In this document: one piece after another, positions 1 to 5,876 of the stretch
Layout: each line of letters opens with the position of its first letter
How positions within the stretch are numbered: position 1 is the first letter of the stretch
NCBI GenBank assembly: GCA_045806105.1
Contig: JBJMJY010000029.1
Location: 1-11,238, forward strand
Origin: AC-32 sp045806105
GTDB taxonomy: Bacteria; Actinomycetota; Thermoleophilia; Gaiellales; Gaiellaceae
Direction of reading: 5' to 3'
Length of the DNA: 11,238 bases
Made by a program: the position numbers and the translations under genes
The notes under the pieces: generated by a model
Database searches by the model: none
Told to the model about the DNA's origin: nothing
Seen by the model: only the letters and a program-made list of their open reading frames with translations

Positions 1-522
1 ACCGTTGACGAGCAGGTTAGGAACCCGGGTCGGCATGACCGTGGGTTCGAGTTCCTTTTCGTCGTAGTTGGGCTGGAAGTCGACGGTTTCCTTGTCGATG
101 TCCGCCATCAGCTCGTGCGCCAGGCGCGACATGCGCGCCTCGGTGTAACGCATCGCCGCGGCGGAGTCGCCGTCGATCGAACCGAAGTTGCCCTGCCCGT
201 CCACGAGCATGTAACGCAGCGAGAACGGCTGCGCCATGCGCACCAGCGTGTCGTACACCGCGGTGTCGCCGTGCGGATGATACTTACCGATGACGTCACC
301 GACGATACGCGCCGACTTGAAGTACGGCTTGTTGCTGTGCGCACCGAGCTCATGCATCGCGTAAAGGACGCGGCGATGCACCGGCTTCAGCCCGTCGCGC
401 ACGTCCGGCAGCGCGCGCGAGACGATGACCGACATCGCGTAGTCGAGGAAGCTCGAGCGCATCTCCTGCTCGAGCTCGCGCGGCTCGATGCGGCCTGGGC
501 CTAGCGGTTCGACAGTCGCCAT
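1..522 (-). CDS. gyrA: DNA gyrase subunit A, N-terminal part (cut by window edge)
   Basis: Breakage-reunion subunit of DNA gyrase, which forms A2B2 with GyrB and introduces negative supercoils using ATP. Only the first 174 codons are present; the frame is open through base 1. ATG at 522-520 gives MATVEPLGPG and then the family core. The catalytic tyrosine lies in the RYTE motif (Tyr126). The quinolone-resistance region, around residues 74-95, contains GKYHPHGDTAVYD, so the position equivalent to E. coli Ser83 is Thr87 and the equivalent of Asp87 is Asp91. The start lies three bases after the gyrB stop (TAG CCG ATG). I see no Shine-Dalgarno sequence, so translation is probably coupled to gyrB. 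The family assignment is certain; the C-terminal pinwheel domain lies outside the window. Confidence 0.98.
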   Translation of the reverse strand, partial: MATVEPLGPGRIEPRELEQEMRSSFLDYAMSVIVSRALPDVRDGLKPVHRRVLYAMHELGAHSNKPYFKSARIVGDVIGKYHPHGDTAVYDTLVRMAQPFSLRYMLVDGQGNFGSIDGDSAAAMRYTEARMSRLAHELMADIDKETVDFQPNYDEKELEPTVMPTRVPNLLVNG

Positions 523-525
523 CGG

Positions 526-2910
526 CTAGACGTCGAGGAAGCGAACGTCCTTCGCGTTCTGCTCGATGAACAGCCTGCGCGGCTCGACCTGGTCGCCCAT
601 CAGCATCGAGAAGACCTGGTCGGCGGCGGCCGCGTCGTCGACCTCGACCCGGATCAGCATCCGTCGGGCCGGGTCCATCGTCGTCTGCGCCAGCTCCTCC
701 GGGTCCATCTCGCCGAGGCCCTTGAAGCGCCGCACCTGGATGCCCTCCTTGCCGAGCTCCAGCGCGTAGTCGCGCAGCTCCTCGAAGGTCTCGGCGTGCC
801 GGCGCTTCTTGCCGAGCTCGAGGTCGAACGGCGGCGCGCCGACGATCTCGACCAGCCGCGCGTAGGTCTTCCGCAGGTTCGTGTAGACCGGGGAGGCGAG
901 CAGCTCTGCCGGCACGACCACGTGTGTCGCCGCACTGGTCTCGCGCTCGGTCACCTTGATCCGAGCGCCGTCCTCGTCGCTCTCGACGACCGCCACTTCG
1001 TAGCCGTTGCCGTCAAGACTCGAGAGTGCGCCCTCGATCTCGCCCGCGATGGCGGCCTCCGTCTCGACGAGCCGATGCTCGATCACGAAGTTGGCCGGCC
1101 CGCTGCCGAAGTCGGCGCGCAGCCGCGAGGCCCAGCCCTCGAACTCGTGCAGCGCGCGGCTGAAGCGCATGTAGCGCGCCTCGCTCAGCTTCTGCGTCCT
1201 GCCGTCGCGCTCGGTCACGTCGATGTCCTTCACCCGCTCGCGGACGAGCAGCTCCTCGAAATGCGACTCCTTCTCGACGTACTGCTCGCGACCACCGACC
1301 CTCACCGCGTAGAGCGGCGGCACCGCGATGTAGACGTAGCCGCCGTCGACGAGCTCGGGCATCTGCCGGTAGAGGAAGGTGAGGATCAGCGTGCGGATGT
1401 GCGAACCGTCCACGTCGGCGTCGGTCATGACGATCACGCGGTGGTAGCGGAGCTTGGCGATGTCGAACTCGTCGCCGATGCCGGTGCCGATCGCAGTGAT
1501 CATCGACTGGATCTCCGCGTTCGAGAGCACCTTGTTGATCCGGTTCTTCTCGGAGTTGATCACCTTCCCGCGCAGCGGCAGGATCGCTTGAAAGGTCCGG
1601 TCGCGCGCGTCCACGGCAGAGCCGCCTGCCGAATTGCCCTCGACGAGGAAGATCTCGGCCGACGCCGGGTCGGTGATCTGGCAGTCGGCGAGCTTGCCGG
1701 GCAGGGACGAGCTCTCGAGCGCGCTCTTGCGGCGCGTCAGCTCGCGGGCCTTGCGGGCAGCCTGGCGCGCGCGCGACGCCGAGATCGCCTTGTCGATGAT
1801 CCGTTTCGCGTCGCTCGGGTTCTCCTCGAAGTACTCGGCGAGCCGCTGGTTGACCGTCTGCTCGACGAGCCCGCGCACCCACGGGTTGCCGAGCTTCGTC
1901 TTCGTCTGCCCCTCGAACTGCGGCTCGCGCAGCTTCACCGAGAGCACCGCCGCGAGTCCCTCCCGCACGTCCTCGCCCTCGAGGTTGTCCTCCTTGTCCT
2001 TCAGCAGGCCCTTCGCTCGCGCGTAGTCGTTGAGCGTGCGCGTCAGGGCGCTCTTGAAACCGGACAGGTGCGATCCGCCCTCGGTCGTGTTGATGTTGTT
2101 GGCGAAGGTGAAGACCGACTCCTGGTACGAGGAGTTCCACTGCATCGCCACCTCGACGTCGCCCTGGTCGTTCTCGCCCTCGAAGTAGACGATCCCCTTG
2201 TGCACCGGGTCCTTCGACCGGTTCACGTGCGAGACGAAGTCGCGGATGCCGCCCTCGTAGTGGAACTCGTGCTTCTCGTCACCCTCGCGCTCGTCGTAAA
2301 GAACGATGCGCAGGCCCTTCGTCAGGAACGCGGTCTCGCGCAGGCGCTGGACCAGCGTCTCGGTCGACCACTCGAGCTCCTCGAAGACGTCGCCGTCGGG
2401 CAGGAACGAGATCGTCGTACCCGTGTCCTTGGCGACGCCGGCCTTCTTCAGGTCGGTCGTGGGCTCGCCGCGCGCGAACTCCTGGCGGTAGATCTTGCCG
2501 TCGCGCCTGACCTCGACCGTCAGCCACTCCGAGAGCGCGTTGACGACCGAGACGCCGACGCCGTGGAGGCCGCCGGAGACCTTGTAGCCCTCGCCGCCGA
2601 ACTTGCCGCCGGCGTGGAGCTTCGTCAGCACTACCGTCACGGCCGGCAGGCCCTGGTCGGCCATCACGTCGACCGGAATGCCCGAGCCGTTGTCCGCGAT
2701 CGTCACGGACGTGTCGGGGTGAATGGTCATCTCGATCGTGCTGGCGCGGCCCGCCATGGCCTCGTCGACGGCGTTGTCGATCACCTCGTAGGCGAGCTGG
2801 TGGAGCCCGCGAGGGCCAGTCGAGCCGATGTACATGCCCGGCCGCAGCCGGACCGGCTCAAGGCCCTCGAGAACGGTGATGTCCTTGGCGGTATAGGAAG
2901 CTTTAGCCAT
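526..2910 (-). CDS. gyrB: DNA gyrase subunit B with a long C-terminal insertion
   Basis: ATPase subunit of DNA gyrase, 794 residues. The N-terminal GHKL ATPase domain shows the general-base Glu42 (YEVIDNAVDE), Asp73 in IADNGSGIP and the glycine-rich GGLHGVGVSVVN at 113-124. The transducer domain follows. The TOPRIM domain has EGNSAGGSA with Glu424 and the metal-binding DADVDGSH at 497-504. The tail motif RRFKGLGEMDPEEL (727-740) and MGDQVEPRR close the protein. Between TOPRIM and that tail, at about 555-725, is an extra segment of roughly 165 residues, so the length resembles E. coli GyrB (804) rather than the 640-690 common in Gram-positive bacteria. The ATG at 2910 gives the standard MAKASYTAKDITVLEGLEPVR opening, with only a weak AGGG eight bases upstream. 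It lies 43 bp after the DUF721 gene and 3 bp before gyrA. Topoisomerase IV subunit ParE is the main alternative, but the origin position and adjacent gyrA favour gyrase. Confidence 0.97.
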   Translation of the reverse strand: MAKASYTAKDITVLEGLEPVRLRPGMYIGSTGPRGLHQLAYEVIDNAVDEAMAGRASTIEMTIHPDTSVTIADNGSGIPVDVMADQGLPAVTVVLTKLHAGGKFGGEGYKVSGGLHGVGVSVVNALSEWLTVEVRRDGKIYRQEFARGEPTTDLKKAGVAKDTGTTISFLPDGDVFEELEWSTETLVQRLRETAFLTKGLRIVLYDEREGDEKHEFHYEGGIRDFVSHVNRSKDPVHKGIVYFEGENDQGDVEVAMQWNSSYQESVFTFANNINTTEGGSHLSGFKSALTRTLNDYARAKGLLKDKEDNLEGEDVREGLAAVLSVKLREPQFEGQTKTKLGNPWVRGLVEQTVNQRLAEYFEENPSDAKRIIDKAISASRARQAARKARELTRRKSALESSSLPGKLADCQITDPASAEIFLVEGNSAGGSAVDARDRTFQAILPLRGKVINSEKNRINKVLSNAEIQSMITAIGTGIGDEFDIAKLRYHRVIVMTDADVDGSHIRTLILTFLYRQMPELVDGGYVYIAVPPLYAVRVGGREQYVEKESHFEELLVRERVKDIDVTERDGRTQKLSEARYMRFSRALHEFEGWASRLRADFGSGPANFVIEHRLVETEAAIAGEIEGALSSLDGNGYEVAVVESDEDGARIKVTERETSAATHVVVPAELLASPVYTNLRKTYARLVEIVGAPPFDLELGKKRRHAETFEELRDYALELGKEGIQVRRFKGLGEMDPEELAQTTMDPARRMLIRVEVDDAAAADQVFSMLMGDQVEPRRLFIEQNAKDVRFLDV

Positions 2911-2911
2911 G

Positions 2912-2944
2912 AAAAAAGCCCTGCAACTTACGCATTTCCGGGCT
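2912..2944 (-). terminator. Weak hairpin plus T-run just upstream of gyrB
   Basis: On the minus strand AGCCC (2944-2940) can pair with GGGCT (2921-2917), followed at once by TTTTTT (2917-2912) that ends one base before the gyrB ATG. The stem is only 5 bp with an 18-nt loop, so this may be a weak intrinsic terminator or attenuator separating dciA from gyrB, or chance. The T-run is conspicuous in such GC-rich DNA. Confidence 0.3.
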
Positions 2945-2953
2945 GAGGGAAGT

Positions 2954-3418
2954 CTACCAGACCGAGCGGCCGTCAGCGGCTGCCGCGAGGCTCATCCGCG
3001 CCGCTTTTTCTACCGATTTGCGGAGTTCTTCCGACGCAATCGGCGCCGCCAGGTCGTGGGCCGCACGTGCGTCCTCGGCTGTGGGCTCCAGCGGCGGCTT
3101 CCGCGGCGCCTCCGAGGCCTCCACGCCGAGCTCTGGGAGCGGTCCCGGGGCGAAGCGCAACCGCGGCGGAGCGGCCTCGTCGAGAGCGTCACGCAAGCGC
3201 TCCGAGATGTCGGCCTCCAGCTGCTGGAGCTCGAACGCCCAGGTGGACGACGCGGCGTTCACGTGCAGCGTCCCGTCCCGCGCGAGCCGCGCTGGCCAGG
3301 CGTTCGCGGCGACCGTCTCGCCCACCGCCGCCGGCCACGCCCCGACGACGTCGGCCATCTTGCCCGCGCTGCCGAAACGGCCGAGCTCGCGCTTGACGTC
3401 GCGCCCGATCCGCTCCAT
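2954..3418 (-). CDS. dciA: DUF721 / DciA-family protein
   Basis: Protein of 154 residues with a DUF721 (DciA) domain. In bacteria without DnaC or DnaI, DciA proteins assist the replicative helicase DnaB at the origin; the Mycobacterium gene at the same locus (between recF and gyrB) belongs to this family. The domain covers about residues 5-80: the core reads FGSAGKMADVVGAWPAAVG, then LARDGTLHVNAASSTWAFEL and a helix to about residue 80. A proline- and alanine-rich linker follows, then a helical basic tail (SEELRKSVEKAARMSLA). The start ATG at 3418-3416 shares one base with the recF stop (TGATG), so translation is coupled. Length and position fit the family. The helicase role is inferred from homology; the symbol is used in that sense. 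Confidence 0.85.
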   Translation of the reverse strand: MERIGRDVKRELGRFGSAGKMADVVGAWPAAVGETVAANAWPARLARDGTLHVNAASSTWAFELQQLEADISERLRDALDEAAPPRLRFAPGPLPELGVEASEAPRKPPLEPTAEDARAAHDLAAPIASEELRKSVEKAARMSLAAAADGRSVW

Positions 3419-4494
3419 CACGCCGCCCGCACCTCGCTCGTGCCGTCGTCGCGCTGCGCGACCTCCAGCAGCTGCGAGGGCTCGCCCGGAAGCGCGCCGC
3501 GGCTCGCGCTCGTGACGAAGGCTTGCCCGCCCGCGCGAAGCCGCTCGACGAGGACGCGGCGGCGGTCGCCGTCGAGCTCCGAGAGCACATCGTCGAGCAG
3601 GAGCAGCGGCCTCGTTCCGCGCTGCTCCTCGAACAGCTCCGCCTCGCCGAGCAGGAGCGCGAGCACCGCCAGCCGCTGCTCGCCCTGCGAGCCGAACGTA
3701 CGCAGGTCGCGGCCCACGGAGAGGACGCCGAGGTCGTCGAGATGCGGGCCGAGACCCGTTGCGCCGCGCTCGAGATCGCGGTCGACGCGAGCCTCGAGCT
3801 CGTCCGCGCTGGGCGCCTCGCCCTCGTAGCACAGCTCGGCTTCCGGCAGGCCGAGCTCACCCGCCCGCTCGGCGAACCGCGGCTGCAGCGCGGCGACGGT
3901 CTCGTGCCGTCCGGCCACCAGCTCCGCCCCGAGGCGGCTGACCTGCTCGTTCCAGGGCGCCAGCGCCTCACGCGTCGAGAACCCTTGCGCGACCCGCCGC
4001 AGTGCCGCGTTCCGCTGCCCGACCGCCGCGCCGTACTCGGCCGAGAGGCCGGCGCGGGCCGGGGAAAGGCGACCGAGCACGCGGTCGAAGTACGCTCGCC
4101 TCGCGGCAGGCCCACCCTTCACGACGACCAGCCGGTCGGGCGTGAAGACGAGCGTGGCCACCTCCCCGCGCAGCTGCTCGGCGGCGCGCAGCCTGGCGCC
4201 GTTCAGCGTCGCACGCTTGCCGCTCCCGAGCTCGAGCGTCACCTCGAGATCGAGCGGGACACCGGCGCGGTCGCCGCGCAGCGCGATGCGCGCCGCGTCG
4301 CAGCCGAAGCGAACGAGCTGCGCATCGGCTCGAGTCCGCGGCGAGAAGCCCTGCGTGCCGACGTGCAGCGACTCGAGCAGGTTCGTCTTTCCGGCCCCGT
4401 TCGGCCCCGTCACGAGCACGAGCCCCGGCGAGAGCTCCAGGTCGAGCTTCGCGTAGGAGCGGTAGTCCCTGAGCGCGACCGCGGCGACGATCAG
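3418..4494 (-). CDS. recF: DNA replication and repair protein RecF (non-canonical CTG start)
   Basis: SMC/ABC-like ATPase that works with RecO and RecR to load RecA at single-strand gaps. Read from CTG at 4494 it has 358 residues, a normal RecF length. It shows the expected opening (IVAAVALRDYRSY), Walker A GPNGAGKT at 30-37, the ABC signature FGSQGEQR at 267-274 and Walker B LLLLDDVLSELD at 297-308. The frame is closed upstream by TGA at 4527-4525. Between that stop and the Walker A motif there is no ATG, and the only GTG codons (from 4419) fall just before Walker A and would delete the first beta strands. CTG at 4494 therefore best fits the family N-terminus; a sequencing error is the alternative. 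The gene follows dnaN after 93 bp of hairpin-rich DNA and overlaps the DUF721 start by one base. Confidence 0.93.
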   Translation of the reverse strand: MIVAAVALRDYRSYAKLDLELSPGLVLVTGPNGAGKTNLLESLHVGTQGFSPRTRADAQLVRFGCDAARIALRGDRAGVPLDLEVTLELGSGKRATLNGARLRAAEQLRGEVATLVFTPDRLVVVKGGPAARRAYFDRVLGRLSPARAGLSAEYGAAVGQRNAALRRVAQGFSTREALAPWNEQVSRLGAELVAGRHETVAALQPRFAERAGELGLPEAELCYEGEAPSADELEARVDRDLERGATGLGPHLDDLGVLSVGRDLRTFGSQGEQRLAVLALLLGEAELFEEQRGTRPLLLLDDVLSELDGDRRRVLVERLRAGGQAFVTSASRGALPGEPSQLLEVAQRDDGTSEVRAA

Positions 4495-4502
4495 CCCGCC
4501 GA

Positions 4503-4520
4503 GGCACCGGGTGCGGTGCC
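4503..4520 (-). promoter_or_regulatory. Hairpin between a possible Shine-Dalgarno and the recF start
   Basis: A perfect 6-bp stem, GGCACC (4520-4515) and GGTGCC (4508-4503), with a 6-nt loop, ends 8 nt before the presumed recF CTG. A GAGGG element (4526-4522) lies immediately upstream of it. If the stem forms, GAGGG is brought to about nine unpaired bases from the CTG, a normal Shine-Dalgarno distance. The hairpin is seen; the role is inference. Confidence 0.4.
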
Positions 4521-4527
4521 GCCCTCA

Positions 4528-4554
4528 GGGCGTTCGGGCTCCGCCCGGACGCCC
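4528..4554 (-). terminator. Strong GC-rich hairpin after dnaN (no T-run)
   Basis: On the plus strand the arms are GGGCGT (4528-4533) and ACGCCC (4549-4554), then one unpaired position on each side, then CGGGC (4535-4539) and GCCCG (4543-4547) around a 3-nt loop. That makes eleven G/C-dominated pairs with one mismatch, starting 34 bases after the dnaN stop. No T-run follows on the minus strand, so it would act as a processing or stability element, a partial terminator or a ribosome-access element rather than a standard intrinsic terminator. Confidence 0.5.
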
Positions 4555-4565
4555 GTCTGAAATGA

Positions 4566-4577
4566 CCGGTCGACCGG
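4566..4577. repeat. 12-bp perfect palindrome after dnaN
   Basis: CCGGTCGACCGG is fully self-complementary. It starts 11 bp beyond the dnaN stop and is the first of three consecutive inverted repeats filling the dnaN-recF spacer. It could be a protein-binding site or part of an mRNA 3' structure; no function is assigned. Confidence 0.55.
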
Positions 4578-4587
4578 CTGAATGTGC

Positions 4588-5721
4588 TTACCCCGCCAAA
4601 CGAATCGGCATGATCAGGTAGAGGAAGTCGTCGGCCTCGCCTTGCAGGACGGCCGGGCGCAATGGGCTGATCAGCTTCAGCCGCAGCTGCTCACCGCCGA
4701 CCGACTCGATCCCGTCACGCAGGAACTCGGCGTTGAACCCGATCTCGAGCGACTCGCCGGAGAACGACACCGGCAGCGACTCGCGCGCCTCGCCGACGTC
4801 CTGCGTCTGCGCCGACACGGTCAGCTCGCCGTCTCCGAACCGCAGCCGCAGCGGCGAGTTGCGCTGTGCCATCACGGCCACGCGGCGGACGACGTCCAGC
4901 AGCTCCTCACGCGGCAGCATGAGCTCATGGTCGAAGGTCTCCGGCACGAGCTGCCGGTAGTTCGGGAACTGCCCATCGATGCGGCGCGTCGTCAGCAGCG
5001 CGTCGCCGGTGGAGAAGACGACCTGGTTCTCGTGCACGCCGAGCTCGATCCCCTCGCCGGCCTGCGCGATGCGCGTCAGCTCGCCGAGCGCGCGCGCCGG
5101 CACGATCGCCTCCAGCTCCGGCACCGAGCCCTCGGTCGGCGTCTCCTTGACCGAGAGCCGGTACGAGTCGGTCGCGGCCATGACGAGCTTGCCCGGCTCG
5201 AAGCGCATCAGCACGCCCGTCAGCACCGGCCGTGACTCGTCGCGCGAGGCGGAGCGGCTGACTCGCGCCACGGTCTCCAGCAGCGTCGCACGGTCGACCT
5301 CGTGCCGATCGGCGGCCTGGGCGTCCGGGAGGCGCGGGAAGTCCTCGGCGTTGTAGGTGTGCAGACGGTACGTCGCCGAGCCCGAGCGAATCTCGACCGC
5401 GGCCTCCTCCAGCTTGTGCTCGACCGAGACCTCGGCGTCTGGAAGCAGCCGCGCGAGCTCGAGCAGCAGCCTGCCGGGGACGACGACCGACCCCTCCGTC
5501 TCGACCTGCGCCTCGAGCGACGTGCGCAGCGACAGCTCCATGTCGGTGGCGGCGAGATCGAGCTTGCCGCCCGAGGCCTGCAGCAGAATGCCAGCCAGGA
5601 TCTGGACGGTGGTGCGCGTCGAGACGCCGCGCGAGACGATTCCCAGTGCACGGGTCAACTCGTCTCGCGAGCAGGTGGCCTTGAGGGTGCCCTGTGCAAC
5701 CACAGCTTCTGCTTCCATCAT
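4588..5721 (-). CDS. dnaN: DNA polymerase III beta subunit (sliding clamp)
   Basis: Ring-shaped processivity clamp, 377 residues, built from three repeated clamp folds (about 1-125, 130-250 and 255-377). It encircles DNA at the replisome and tethers the replicative polymerase. Family landmarks include ILAGILLQASGGKLDLAATDMELS in the first domain (about 45-68), SRPVLTGVLMRF and AATDSYRLS in the second, and the C-terminal YLIMPIRL that forms part of the partner-binding pocket. The first of two adjacent ATG codons (5721 and 5718) is chosen because AAAGGA at 5736-5731 lies nine bases upstream of it; the second ATG would also be acceptable. The gene follows dnaA across the candidate origin spacer, and the AT-rich sequence before its start seems to serve as both ribosome-binding region and part of the unwinding element. 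Confidence 0.98.
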   Translation of the reverse strand: MMEAEAVVAQGTLKATCSRDELTRALGIVSRGVSTRTTVQILAGILLQASGGKLDLAATDMELSLRTSLEAQVETEGSVVVPGRLLLELARLLPDAEVSVEHKLEEAAVEIRSGSATYRLHTYNAEDFPRLPDAQAADRHEVDRATLLETVARVSRSASRDESRPVLTGVLMRFEPGKLVMAATDSYRLSVKETPTEGSVPELEAIVPARALGELTRIAQAGEGIELGVHENQVVFSTGDALLTTRRIDGQFPNYRQLVPETFDHELMLPREELLDVVRRVAVMAQRNSPLRLRFGDGELTVSAQTQDVGEARESLPVSFSGESLEIGFNAEFLRDGIESVGGEQLRLKLISPLRPAVLQGEADDFLYLIMPIRLAG

Positions 5722-5731
5722 TTATGAAATT

Positions 5732-5753
5732 CCTTTGTCGTAGTAATAGGGAG
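5732..5753 (-). other. DnaA-trio-like unwinding element
   Basis: Reading the minus strand away from the box at 5762-5754: CTCC (5753-5750), then CTA, TTA, CTA (5749-5741), then the weaker CGA, CAA and AGG. On the complementary strand the first three read 3'-GAT-AAT-GAT-5', the DnaA-trio pattern bound by the DnaA filament in the basal unwinding system. The box, GC-rich step, trios and AT-rich order matches the published layout. Confidence 0.6.
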
Positions 5754-5780
5754 TGTGGAGCACGGGGATGATGCCTTGTT

Positions 5781-5797
5781 CCCGCTTGCGGAGCGGG
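5781..5797 (-). terminator. Hairpin downstream of dnaA
   Basis: A perfect 6-bp stem, CCCGCT (5781-5786) and AGCGGG (5792-5797), around a 5-nt loop, about 80 bp beyond the dnaA stop and inside the candidate origin. There is no T-run on the minus strand, so it is at best a partial terminator or an origin structural element. Confidence 0.3.
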
Positions 5798-5876
5798 GTT
5801 GCGCTGTGGGTGCAGTCTGGGGAGGAAACCGCCTTGTCTACAGGCGCCGCGCGGGGCCGCCGGAACGTCCACAGTT

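Larger units (their letters stand above)
5722..5876. other. oriC: Candidate replication origin (oriC) core between dnaA and dnaN
   Basis: A 155-bp non-coding spacer. DnaA-box-like 9-mers are TGCTCCACA at 5762-5754 (minus), TTGTCTACA at 5834-5842 (plus; 8 of 9 to TTGTCCACA), ACGTCCACA at 5865-5873 (plus) and a weak GCACCCACA at 5813-5805 (minus). Next to the first box are a 4-nt GC-rich step and trio-like triplets, then an AT-rich stretch that runs into the dnaN start. This is the position of the unwinding site in B. subtilis and of oriC in mycobacteria. The boxes are degenerate, so individual sites are uncertain even though the region as a whole is convincing. Confidence 0.75.

Noticed and set aside
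2219..2236. CACGTG-centred sequence in gyrB resembling a parS site
   Set aside because: Only about 11 of 16 positions match the parS consensus TGTTTCACGTGAAACA and the flanks are not symmetric; no parS site was seen in the window.
796..2946. 716-codon open frame on the plus strand opposite gyrB
   Set aside because: It is a codon-position shadow of gyrB in GC-rich DNA: low-complexity Leu/Arg/Val/Asp composition, no domain, and gyrB is unmistakable on the other strand.
2948..2953. TAGACT as a gyrB promoter -10 (with TGG before it)
   Set aside because: The nearest -35-like hexamer (CTGACG) is only 14 bp away, too close, so the pair is not supported.
3523..4560. 345-codon plus-strand open frame opposite recF
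   Set aside because: Arg/Leu/Glu-rich shadow of recF; recF has all its motifs on the minus strand.
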